From positions 8,970 through 50,137 of the forward strand of contig SUWK01000011.1 in NCBI GenBank assembly GCA_015061525.1: a stretch of DNA of 41,168 bases. The letters run 5' to 3'. This DNA is from Lentisphaerota bacterium. GTDB taxonomy: Bacteria > Verrucomicrobiota > Lentisphaeria > Victivallales > Victivallaceae. Positions 1-8,158 of the stretch are shown piece by piece. The notes beneath the pieces were generated by a model, which was given only the letters and a program-made list of their open reading frames with translations, was not told where the DNA came from and made no database searches. Every line of letters begins with the position of its first letter. Positions within the stretch are counted from its first letter, which is position 1. Made by a program: the position numbers and the translations under genes.

Positions 1-26
1 ATTCATACCAGTGCACTGGTATGAAT
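1..26. promoter_or_regulatory. 26-bp perfect palindrome at the first pseudopilin start (candidate operator)
   Basis: The half-site ATTCATACCAGTG is followed at once by its exact reverse complement, giving a 26-bp perfect palindrome at the very left edge. It covers the ATG at 21 used for the pseudopilin. A dyad this long and centred is typical of an operator for a dimeric GntR or LacI regulator, and a GntR/LacI hybrid is encoded at 6394. The reading frame stays open through it to the window edge, so it could also be coding sequence. Its function is inferred. Confidence 0.5.
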
Positions 27-755
27 CCCCGGGGATTCAAATTTACTCTTATAGAACTGCTGGTGGTGATTGCCATCATCGCCATTCTGGCGGCAATTCT
101 GCTGCCGGCACTCAACAGTGCCAGAGAACGCGGGCGATCAGCAAGCTGTTTGAACAACCTCAAGCAGATGGGGAATGCAGCGATGATGTACATCAGTGAT
201 TATGAAGATTATATTCCCGGCGGTACCGGTTGGGGAACTTCGTGGACGATCAAAATCGGACCATATCTGGGATACCCGACAACAGTAATTGCCGCCGACG
301 GATCTCCGCAATATGACCGTCCGGTGGAAATCCCGATGTTTCTCTGTCCATCAATGGTCAATATGAAAACAGTAAACAGCTGGAACACATCCATCGAGGC
401 GGCAGTCGGTAAAGGCGGATTGGCCTATGCCATCAACGGCGATATCGCCAGTCCTTTGAAGAAGACCAATCGGCTCTCTTCCACTTCTGCGGCGGCACTA
501 TTCATGGATGCCGGGGAAGGCAGTGACTACTTTGTTGCGCTGAACCATGCAGAGAAAAACCGTCCGGCTTACCGTCATCCGGCCGGCAATCAGGGAATGA
601 CCGTCACAGATTACAATTCATTTTCAGGCGGCGGCATAAACGTTGTCCACGTCGACGGTCATGCGGCAATGTATAATAACAAGCTCGGCTATGATGTCAA
701 CAATAATCAAACAGATAAAGATTTCTGGCAATCACACCTTTATGGTATTCAATAA
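21..755 (+). CDS. Type II secretion-like pseudopilin (prepilin-type N-terminal methylation domain, H-x-DG tail)
   Basis: A prepilin-like protein of about 244 residues. The short basic leader ends just before [20 protein letters not shown], the type IV/T2SS prepilin peptidase site: cleavage before the Phe, Glu at mature position 5, then a hydrophobic assembly helix. A conserved [17 protein letters not shown] segment follows. The C-terminal globular part holds [11 protein letters not shown] near residue 215, the H-x-DG signature of Planctomycetes/Lentisphaerae pseudopilins. The product should sit in the inner membrane or an envelope pseudopilus. It lies 19 nt ahead of a large secreted glycan-active protein and is probably co-transcribed with it. 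The start is uncertain: no Shine-Dalgarno is visible before ATG 21, the palindrome overlaps it, and the frame is open upstream (reading SYQCTG), so the true start may lie outside the window. Confidence 0.85.
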   Translation: MNPRGFKFTLIELLVVIAIIAILAAILLPALNSARERGRSASCLNNLKQMGNAAMMYISDYEDYIPGGTGWGTSWTIKIGPYLGYPTTVIAADGSPQYDRPVEIPMFLCPSMVNMKTVNSWNTSIEAAVGKGGLAYAINGDIASPLKKTNRLSSTSAAALFMDAGEGSDYFVALNHAEKNRPAYRHPAGNQGMTVTDYNSFSGGGINVVHVDGHAAMYNNKLGYDVNNNQTDKDFWQSHLYGIQ

Positions 756-757
756 AT

Positions 758-765
758 AAGGAGGT
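758..765 (+). promoter_or_regulatory. Strong Shine-Dalgarno for the 775 gene
   Basis: AAGGAGGT lies 9 nt before the ATG at 775, one of the strongest ribosome binding sites in the window. It sits in the 19-nt gap after the pseudopilin stop, so the large enzyme has its own efficient translation start inside a shared transcript. Confidence 0.8.
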
Positions 766-774
766 ATGTAAATT

Positions 775-3700
775 ATGAAAAAATTTTCGGTATTGCTGTC
801 GGCATTGTCATTGCTGACTATTTCGGCGGCAGAGTATGTAAAAAATGCTGATTTCGGCAAAGTTTCTCCGGTAAAACTGCCTTTTTCCTGGAGCGTAAAT
901 GCCGACAATGGCAGCAAAATCGAAGTCAATGACGGCGTATTGTATATGAAACCGCCAGCTCCCGGCAAGCGGGCAATGCTCATACAGCAAAAAATACAGC
1001 TTCCATATAATACTCCGCTGCTGGTCTCTTATGAGGCAATGGCGGAAGCCGGAGCGGTTTACCGTATCTATATAGAAGGCACGCAGATGAAAAACGGCAA
1101 GAAACATTACCGTTCATTTCTGCTGCAGCCGAAACTTTCCGGAACCGGAAAGTTTGAAAAAATCCAGGATGTGATCAATATTCCGGAGAACTGGCAAAAT
1201 CTTTACATCGTCATCCGGGTGATCGGCAATAAAGCTGTAAGTTTCAAAAATCTGCAAATCCAAGCGATCAAAGATATTTCTGACTTTAATTTTGATTTTG
1301 CCATAAAAAACGCCGGTGTTCCTCTCAATTGGGGACTGCGCGGCAAAACCAGCCAATTCAAGTTCTCCTATAATCTGGCAGTCCTTTCACCGCAAGGTCA
1401 GAATATCGCCATGATCTACTACAATCTGCCGAATATGGTTCCGGGAGTAACTTATCATATCTCTCTGGATGTGCGAGGCGATGAGGGCGGCAGATTCAAA
1501 GCATACGCAGAGTGGGCATTGCGCGCCGATGGCGGCAAAGGCAAATATCTGAAAAGTTCCTCATCCGGTGCCGCATGGAAACCGGTCAGTAAAGAGTGGA
1601 CTACGATCAAAGCAAAACTTAAAGTGCCAACGGAATTCACCAGTGTTCTTTTCGCATTTTTTGCTGAAAGCAGCGGTATTGTGGAAGTCCGGAACCTGAA
1701 AATTACTCCCGAAGCCTCCGCTGCCGGACTTATCCGCGAAGCCGGCGGCGTCTGGAATCTCGGCAAGGTCGGTTCTCAAGTTGACGGCGAACACGGCAAA
1801 ATGATCCAGGTTGCTCCCGGCGGCGAAGCTGTTCTCTGCGGTATTCCGGTCAAAGCCGGTCATCGCTACAAACTCTCTTATCAAACGGTCGGTGCCGGTC
1901 AGGCTGCCAATGAGACCGGTTTTCACTATTTTACATTGAAAATGCGTTTCAATGATGGAACCACCATTCCTGCTCCGACAGATGATGTCGGCGGTCAGCT
2001 GCAGAATAAAAGTTTTGTTTTCACCGTTCCCGCCAGAGCATCACTGCTCAATGTGGTATGTACGGTCAAACCCGGTGCAAATGTCCGTTTCAAAAACTTT
2101 CAGCTTACCGAACAGCCGTCACGTCCGGAAGATAATTTCAAAATTACAGTCACCGCGCCGGCATACCGCAATATCATCTACTCCGGCATGGATATCAAAG
2201 AGATCACCGGTGTTGTCACCGCGCCGAAGGGTAAAGTGAAAGTCATTCATTTTACCAGTGATAAGATCCGGTTTCGTCTGCAGGCAAAATTGACCGAAAA
2301 AGATGGTAAAACTTATTTTTCCATTCCGGTAAACGCATTGCCGGACAGCACTTATACTCTGACAGCCGTGATCACCTCTCTTGCCGATGGCAAAGATTAT
2401 ACTATTACTGAAAACGTTATAAAGCTGCCGAAAGCAAAAAATGAACTCATTGCCGATGGAAAAGGAAATTTCTTTTTCAATGGCAAACCATTTTATCCCA
2501 TAGTACTGATGACTCCGGATATCAGTATTACCGAACACTCCGTCTATCAGATGGCACGCGCCGGATTCAATGTTGTCCGGGTGCAGGGAACTGTGGAAAG
2601 TTTGAAAAAAGCTCTGGATACTGCAGCAAAATATCATGTCAAACTGGTCGTATCCTTTGACCGGATCGGTCACTCGCTTGAAGAACATAAACTCTGGCAG
2701 CACCGGGTATATGAAATCCTGCCGGAAATAAAAGATCACCCGGCACTTTTCGGTTACTTTCTCGTAGATGAACCGGCATGGGTAGGTATCCCGCTTGCCA
2801 ACGTTATCAATGGTTATGAACTTTTGAAAAAACTTGATCCCTACCATCCGGTCTGGATCAATGCCGCTCCGCGCGGTTCAACGGAAGAACACGCAACTTA
2901 CGCTTCCGGATGCGATATCTACGGCTTGGATATTTATCCCGTCCCCTACCCCAACAGTCACTCCAATCTGGATGACCAGACCATGACCAGTGTCGGCAAA
3001 TATACCCAACAGATGTACGATGCCGTCAACGGTAAAAAAGCGATCTGGATGGTTTTGCAGGGTTTTGCGTGGGGGACACTCAACAGCAATGTCAAACTGG
3101 TATATCCGACCGCAAAAGAGACCCGTTTTATGGTCTTTGATGCCCTGACCAATGGATCGACATCCATTGCCTACTGGGGAACTCAATATATTGAAAATCC
3201 GGCATTTTACCGGGAGCTTTTCGCTCAAGCCGGAGAACTTCGCAAGCTTTCCGGTCTGTTCACCCAATACCGGATCAGCAAAGTTGAAAAATACGGTCCT
3301 GTAAGCGTCTATACCTACAGCGGCAAAAACGGAACCGCAAAAATCGCTATCAACCGTGGTGATAAAGCTGTTGCCGCCGCGCCGGGAAAATATCCGGCAC
3401 TGGAAGGTTTCGGGGTGGATGTTTCCGGAAATATTCCTGCTCCGGTCAATGCAATTCCGGCATACGATGCCGCTCTGGAATCTCCGCGGGTCTATGAAGA
3501 GATCGCCGCTTCACGCGATGCCTCTAAATGGAGTGTCTTCAATTATCCATCCAACTGGATTTGGGACAAACAGATAGTAAAGGGCGAAACCGCTGCTGCC
3601 GCATTGATAATTGATCTGAAAACACTGCCGTCCAAAGCGGAATTGATCGGTACAGCTGACGACAAGGCAAGATTCTTTGTCAACGGTAAAAAATGCGGCG

Positions 3701-4017
3701 AAAGTCTGCAGTGGGGCATGCTCAACCGTTACGATATACTGCCGCTGCTGAAAATAGGGAAAAACATTATCGTCATAGAAGGAACCGACGGCGGGGCCCT
3801 GCCCTGCGGTATCCTCGGAGGAGTGCAGATCGACGGTAAATTTACCGCCACAGGCACAGCATGGAAAACCAAAGTAGTGGAATATCAGGCGACCCCCGAT
3901 TACAGCGATCCGGAGATGGTCAACGACTGGCAAAATGCTCACATCGTCGCACCTTTAGGCAGCGGCGCATGGGGCAGCAAACTGAAAGTAAAAAAATCTG
4001 CTGATAAAGTCCGGTAA
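775..4017 (+). CDS. Secreted multidomain glycoside hydrolase-like protein (GH2/GH42-type TIM barrel)
   Basis: A 1080-residue exported protein. Residues 1-19 form a Sec signal peptide (MKKFSVLL, then a hydrophobic core ending SAA). The next ~450 residues read as two or three beta-sandwich modules of CBM4/9 type, with Asn-Ala-Asp-Phe-Gly near the mature N terminus. At about residue 560 the sequence changes to a TIM barrel beginning NGKPFYPIVL, the usual entry of GH2-, GH5- and GH42-like barrels. D665-E666-P667 at the end of a strand is the likely acid/base position. Residues ~925-1050 form a galactose-binding-like lectin domain of the kind found in GH2 and rhamnosidases. The family and substrate cannot be assigned by eye. 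It is paired with the upstream pseudopilin and followed by a terminator. Confidence 0.75.
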   Translation: MKKFSVLLSALSLLTISAAEYVKNADFGKVSPVKLPFSWSVNADNGSKIEVNDGVLYMKPPAPGKRAMLIQQKIQLPYNTPLLVSYEAMAEAGAVYRIYIEGTQMKNGKKHYRSFLLQPKLSGTGKFEKIQDVINIPENWQNLYIVIRVIGNKAVSFKNLQIQAIKDISDFNFDFAIKNAGVPLNWGLRGKTSQFKFSYNLAVLSPQGQNIAMIYYNLPNMVPGVTYHISLDVRGDEGGRFKAYAEWALRADGGKGKYLKSSSSGAAWKPVSKEWTTIKAKLKVPTEFTSVLFAFFAESSGIVEVRNLKITPEASAAGLIREAGGVWNLGKVGSQVDGEHGKMIQVAPGGEAVLCGIPVKAGHRYKLSYQTVGAGQAANETGFHYFTLKMRFNDGTTIPAPTDDVGGQLQNKSFVFTVPARASLLNVVCTVKPGANVRFKNFQLTEQPSRPEDNFKITVTAPAYRNIIYSGMDIKEITGVVTAPKGKVKVIHFTSDKIRFRLQAKLTEKDGKTYFSIPVNALPDSTYTLTAVITSLADGKDYTITENVIKLPKAKNELIADGKGNFFFNGKPFYPIVLMTPDISITEHSVYQMARAGFNVVRVQGTVESLKKALDTAAKYHVKLVVSFDRIGHSLEEHKLWQHRVYEILPEIKDHPALFGYFLVDEPAWVGIPLANVINGYELLKKLDPYHPVWINAAPRGSTEEHATYASGCDIYGLDIYPVPYPNSHSNLDDQTMTSVGKYTQQMYDAVNGKKAIWMVLQGFAWGTLNSNVKLVYPTAKETRFMVFDALTNGSTSIAYWGTQYIENPAFYRELFAQAGELRKLSGLFTQYRISKVEKYGPVSVYTYSGKNGTAKIAINRGDKAVAAAPGKYPALEGFGVDVSGNIPAPVNAIPAYDAALESPRVYEEIAASRDASKWSVFNYPSNWIWDKQIVKGETAAAALIIDLKTLPSKAELIGTADDKARFFVNGKKCGESLQWGMLNRYDILPLLKIGKNIIVIEGTDGGALPCGILGGVQIDGKFTATGTAWKTKVVEYQATPDYSDPEMVNDWQNAHIVAPLGSGAWGSKLKVKKSADKVR

Positions 4018-4046
4018 CAAAAAAATCATCTCTGAGCAAATTGCCA

Positions 4047-4094
4047 CGGCTGCTGCATTATCCATCAAGGATTTGCAGCAGCCGATCTTTTTTT
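4047..4094 (+). terminator. Rho-independent terminator after the first cassette
   Basis: A perfect 11-bp stem (arm CGGCTGCTGCA at 4047-4057, complement at 4074-4084) with a 16-nt loop is followed by ATC and seven T. It closes the pseudopilin/hydrolase transcript. Confidence 0.85.
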
Positions 4095-4141
4095 AAAAAT
4101 CGGATGTGTTCAAAAAAATGCAAAAAAAAATCCGGATACAT

Positions 4142-4184
4142 TTGCAATCATGCTGTATAGGTGCTATGTTATGCTGTATAGATG
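4142..4184 (+). promoter_or_regulatory. Candidate sigma70 promoter with two operator-like direct repeats
   Basis: TTGCAA (4142-4147), a 17-bp spacer and TATGTT (4165-4170) form a plausible promoter for the gene at 4216. ATGCTGTATAG occurs at 4150-4160 and again at 4171-4181, exactly 21 bp apart (two helical turns). The first copy is in the spacer and the second covers the expected start of transcription, as expected for a repressor site. The GntR-like regulator encoded downstream at 6394 is a candidate ligand-responsive binder. No binding is shown by sequence alone. Confidence 0.5.
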
Positions 4185-4215
4185 TTATTGCCCATAATCC
4201 GGGGAGTAAAAAAAT

Positions 4216-6369
4216 ATGTTCAGTTTGCTGCCATCAGAAAATAAAGATACAAAAGTATGGGAAATGGATCACTTCCCTGCCCGCTTTCAATTCGTTATTT
4301 TCCGCAACTGGAATCGCATTCCGCTTGAACATCTTGCAAATGTGTTACATACGTCTTCAACTCAAATTGCCGTTGAAGCAGAACGTCTGGGGCTGGCAGA
4401 GTACAATGCACAATGCTGTTCGCAATATCTGAAATACGGTTATCTGACCATCATCAGAGATAACTGGCATCTGCTGAATTATGAACAATTACTGCACCTC
4501 CTGGGATTTTCCGAAGAAAAACTATACCGCATTTTGATGGAAGATGATTTTATGTTTTGTAAAATGGGTTCCGGCAAACCATTCTGCCCGGAAGTTTACT
4601 GGCATGAATTGTCACCAGCTGAAGTGCAGGAAACTGCGGAAATACGTTCTGTTATCGCCCCTTTGACTGCTGCTCACGGAAAGGAGTATGAATTTGATTT
4701 TCTGGAAACGCTGAAAAAAGCTGCTCCGCCACTGGAACAGGGAGCAAAAAACGACCATTTGCGTATGGCATATTGCTATTGTGCCGTATTCGGGGATTCA
4801 TTGATGCCCGGTGCGCCGGATCCTTTCCCGGAAGGGGTGCTTGCTCTATATCAGGCGGCCGGAGTAAATGCTTTGTGGCATCCGGTTTTATTGGCATCTC
4901 TGGTGCCATGGACGGGAGATGAAGATTATTCAGAAAATTATCAACTCCGGCAGGAAAGCTTGCGCCGGATGTGTGCCAAACTTGCCCGTTACGGTATCAA
5001 ACTTTTTCTTTCTGTCAATGAACCGCGCTTTTTTACTCCGGAAATTGCTAAACGTCATCCGGAGTGGTTAGGTCCGCCGAATGAAGATAACAGCGGCACA
5101 TTTGCCGTGTGTATCAATCATCCGGAAGTCGCTGAAAGATTGGAAAATGGTTTTGCAGATCTATTGCGAGCCGTTCCGGAACTGGGCGGATTTATGACTA
5201 TCACCATGAGTGAAAATTTAACTCACTGTCTTTCCCGGTATCAGAAAGAGGGGTGCCCCCGCTGTGCCGCCCTGCCGGATGCTTCTGCCAATGTGATCAA
5301 AGTGCTTGAATGTATTGCCAATGGTATAAAAAAAGCCGATTCCGATGCTGATTTGATCGCCTGGAACTGGGGGTGGCTGCCGCCGTGGGATTTGGAAGTG
5401 GTAAAAAAGATGCCCCCGGAAGCGATTTTGATGTGTGTCAGCGAAACCGGTGTAGAGACCGATTGTTACGGTATAAAAGGTTCAATCATTGATTATTCGA
5501 TCGCTCATCCCGGCCCCGGAAAGGTCGCCCGCAGATTATGGGATTTTGCCAAGGCAAATAACCGCAAATGTCTTGCCAAAGTTCAGCTGAATGCCACTTG
5601 GGAATTGAGCAGTCTTCCGTATATTCCGGTTCCGCAACTGGTAAAAAAGCATATTGACAATCTTGCCGCAGAAGGCATAAATGATTTTGTAGTCAGTTGG
5701 ACGCTGGGCGGTTTCCCCGGGGGAAATATTAAATTATTGGAGTGTTCTGTTGCCAGGTGGTGTGAAAACATTTCCACAGAGTATGCAACGCAAATTGAAA
5801 AGGCGTGCGAATATTTTTCTGATGGTTTTTCACTTTTCCCATTCAATGATGCCACCTTGATATATTGCGGACCGCAGAATTTCGGTTGCGCCAATTTACT
5901 TTATGCGGCCCCCAGCGGCAGACACAGCACAATGGTAGGATTCCCGTTTGATGATGTAAAAGCATGGTGTTACAATTGGCACTATCCGCGTGAGATAATG
6001 GAACGTGCTTTCAATGAGATGTGTGCAAAATGGCAGTTCGGCTTGGAGATACTGGAAAAAATCGCACCGGCAAACAGTGATAATCCGGCATTTCAGGAAC
6101 TTTATGATATGGCAGAAGCAGGATTCTGTATTTTGCAGAGTTCAGCAAATCAAATCATGTTTTACAATCAGCGAGATGTGGGGCATGATGAAAAAATCAT
6201 GGCAGAGCTTATCCGGGATGAAGAACGCCTCGCCCGACGGATGCTTAAAGTCCAGCAGCGCGATTCCAGAATCGGTTTCGAAGCAAGCAATCATTATATG
6301 TATGGTGAAAATACTTTGCTGGAAAAGATTCTCAATTGCCGGAATCTGTTAAAAAAATATTCAGAATAA
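4216..6369 (+). CDS. Cytoplasmic GH20/DUF4838-like protein with N-terminal helical repeat domain
   Basis: A 717-residue protein without a signal peptide. GGGGAG lies 10 nt before the ATG. Residues ~10-110 contain two similar helical segments, RNWNRIPLEHLANVL and RDNWHLLNYEQLLHLLGF, which look like a duplicated HTH-like or helical unit. From ~155 the sequence reads as a TIM-barrel glycosidase related to GH20/DUF4838. It includes a strand ending SENLTHC and a Cys-x8-Cys-x2-Cys cluster (CLSRYQKEGCPRC), comparable to the EN...CKCSKC segment of the DUF4838 proteins at 8159 and 11476. Its activity is unassigned. It precedes the GntR regulator by 24 nt, probably in one operon, so it may process an imported oligosaccharide. 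The fold assignment is inference. Confidence 0.7.
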   Translation: MFSLLPSENKDTKVWEMDHFPARFQFVIFRNWNRIPLEHLANVLHTSSTQIAVEAERLGLAEYNAQCCSQYLKYGYLTIIRDNWHLLNYEQLLHLLGFSEEKLYRILMEDDFMFCKMGSGKPFCPEVYWHELSPAEVQETAEIRSVIAPLTAAHGKEYEFDFLETLKKAAPPLEQGAKNDHLRMAYCYCAVFGDSLMPGAPDPFPEGVLALYQAAGVNALWHPVLLASLVPWTGDEDYSENYQLRQESLRRMCAKLARYGIKLFLSVNEPRFFTPEIAKRHPEWLGPPNEDNSGTFAVCINHPEVAERLENGFADLLRAVPELGGFMTITMSENLTHCLSRYQKEGCPRCAALPDASANVIKVLECIANGIKKADSDADLIAWNWGWLPPWDLEVVKKMPPEAILMCVSETGVETDCYGIKGSIIDYSIAHPGPGKVARRLWDFAKANNRKCLAKVQLNATWELSSLPYIPVPQLVKKHIDNLAAEGINDFVVSWTLGGFPGGNIKLLECSVARWCENISTEYATQIEKACEYFSDGFSLFPFNDATLIYCGPQNFGCANLLYAAPSGRHSTMVGFPFDDVKAWCYNWHYPREIMERAFNEMCAKWQFGLEILEKIAPANSDNPAFQELYDMAEAGFCILQSSANQIMFYNQRDVGHDEKIMAELIRDEERLARRMLKVQQRDSRIGFEASNHYMYGENTLLEKILNCRNLLKKYSE

Positions 6370-6393
6370 GTATACAAATAAAAAATCGTTTCT

Positions 6394-7440
6394 ATGAATG
6401 AGTTAAAAAATTCCTACCGAAAGTTTCTGATCGTCTGTGACGACCTCGGTCTGAAAATCTGCAGGGGCGAGATCGAAAACGGGAAACCTTTTATGAACCG
6501 CGCTGAAATTTGTGAAATATACGGCATTTCTCCGGTAACGGCTCACCGGGTCCAAAAAGAATTGTGCAAACGCGGTTTGCTTATTGCCCGCAAAGGCCGT
6601 CCTTTTCTGGTGGCATCACCAAATAGTAAATCTGCGGCATTGAAAGAATTGGTATTTGTCCGTCAGGTTCCGACTTTTGAAATTGGTTATCATAGCGATG
6701 CGGTATTTGAAGGAATCCGTCAAGTCGCAAAAGAAAATAATATTCCGTGCCGGGAAATATATCTGGAATTGCTGGATAAAAACAGTAAAAAATTGAATGT
6801 CTGCTGCGATTGTGATCCAGACAGCGGATTGATTTTTATGCCATATAACTCAATATTGGTTCGCGGAGCCGGATATTTTTTCAAGCCCGGATTCAATCGT
6901 GCGACAGTGATGTTTCAGCTATCCGGAGTGCCCGGCACGAAGACAGATGATTTTGACGGAGTCGAAAAATTACTTTCGGAAGCAAAGACACGCGGAGCAA
7001 AATCCGTGATGTTTGTTCCGGGATGTATCGGCAGCAGCCGGGATCCGGTATTGGATGGAGAAAAACTTTTGTATGGTAAATTGCTTTGTTCCAAGCTTGG
7101 GTTGCAATTTATGCAAAGCATTTCCGGTATCGTTCCGCTTATTAAAAAAGATATCGCAAATATGCGTCCGGATGCAGTGGTATTTCACTCACCAAGCATG
7201 ATTTGCAATGGCAATTGGAAACTTTTTATACCGGATGATCGGGAGTATATGCCGCAGATATTGACTTTTACATTAGCTTGTGAGCCGGATGCTGATTATG
7301 GATGTGAAGTTATCTGTTATGAGAGTGATCCGGTGGTGCATGGCAGAGCTGCCGCGGAAATATTGTTGTCAGGTCAGGGGCGTGTTTACCACGGTCTGAT
7401 TGAGTATATAAAAGGTAAATTGTCTTATTTCAACTCCTAA
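6394..7440 (+). CDS. GntR/LacI-hybrid transcriptional regulator
   Basis: A 348-residue regulator. Residues ~5-75 form a GntR-type winged helix ([22 protein letters not shown], then the wing [11 protein letters not shown]). The rest looks like a LacI/GalR-type periplasmic-binding sensor ([21 protein letters not shown] at its start), the arrangement seen in AraR. It probably binds a sugar ligand and controls the surrounding glycan genes; the ligand is unknown. No convincing Shine-Dalgarno precedes the ATG. The gene lies between the cytoplasmic glycosidase-like gene and the second pseudopilin, both on the same strand with short gaps. Candidate operators are the palindrome at 1-26 and the direct repeats at 4150/4171. 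Confidence 0.8.
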   Translation: MNELKNSYRKFLIVCDDLGLKICRGEIENGKPFMNRAEICEIYGISPVTAHRVQKELCKRGLLIARKGRPFLVASPNSKSAALKELVFVRQVPTFEIGYHSDAVFEGIRQVAKENNIPCREIYLELLDKNSKKLNVCCDCDPDSGLIFMPYNSILVRGAGYFFKPGFNRATVMFQLSGVPGTKTDDFDGVEKLLSEAKTRGAKSVMFVPGCIGSSRDPVLDGEKLLYGKLLCSKLGLQFMQSISGIVPLIKKDIANMRPDAVVFHSPSMICNGNWKLFIPDDREYMPQILTFTLACEPDADYGCEVICYESDPVVHGRAAAEILLSGQGRVYHGLIEYIKGKLSYFNS

Positions 7441-7459
7441 ACAAAAGAAAGGGAAAGTT

Positions 7460-8137
7460 ATGAAAATGTATTCTTTTAACCGCAGTTCCTGTCATGACAG
7501 GAGATTTACTCTTATCGAGCTTCTCGTGGTCATTGCCATTATTGCCATTCTGGCAGCAATATTGCTGCCGGCATTGAATAGTGCCAGAGATCGCGGCAGG
7601 TCGGCAAGCTGTATCAACAATCTTAAACAGCAGGGTACAGCAATATTGATGTATGCTGATGCCAATGATGATTTTCTGTTGCCAGCTTACCCGAATTATA
7701 AACAGGCAAATGGACAGGATACCTACTGGTTCGGTTTGATGGGAATGCAATATTTCGGTTGGGCTGGTATGTACAACTACACTGACGTGGTACATTGTCC
7801 TTCTTACGAGGACAAAATGGTGAACTACGGCATGAATATTACGAATAACTGCCATTACGGTACAACTAACAATGATACCTATCGGGCATGGCGCAAAATG
7901 GGTAAAATTGTCAGTCCGACTCAGAGACCGCTTATTATTGATTACGCCGCAAGTTCATGGTTCAATTACAGTGCCTTTATTATGGATTCAAACAACTGGA
8001 TCACCCGGGATGGCGGCAGTGCCAGACACAATGGTGCAACGAATTGCCTTTTTGTCGGTGGCAATGTGGAAACCGTATCTGTTCCCAATAATGGCTTTCC
8101 TGCTCATCGTATCTGGCTCGGGAAAGATACCTGGTGA
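7460..8137 (+). CDS. Type II secretion-like pseudopilin (second copy)
   Basis: A 225-residue prepilin-like protein starting at ATG 7460, with GAAAGGGA 5-12 nt upstream. The basic leader ends before [20 protein letters not shown], with Glu at mature position 5. [17 protein letters not shown] follows, almost the same as in the pseudopilin at 21. The C-terminal half differs: aromatic-rich, with [11 protein letters not shown], and the tail reads [11 protein letters not shown], so the H-x-DG motif is degenerate. A conserved assembly helix with a divergent globular head suggests a different binding or enzyme-docking specificity. It ends 21 nt before a DUF4838 protein, matching the layout of the first cassette. 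Confidence 0.88.
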   Translation: MKMYSFNRSSCHDRRFTLIELLVVIAIIAILAAILLPALNSARDRGRSASCINNLKQQGTAILMYADANDDFLLPAYPNYKQANGQDTYWFGLMGMQYFGWAGMYNYTDVVHCPSYEDKMVNYGMNITNNCHYGTTNNDTYRAWRKMGKIVSPTQRPLIIDYAASSWFNYSAFIMDSNNWITRDGGSARHNGATNCLFVGGNVETVSVPNNGFPAHRIWLGKDTW

Positions 8138-8158
8138 TAACATAGGTCGTGTGCGAAT

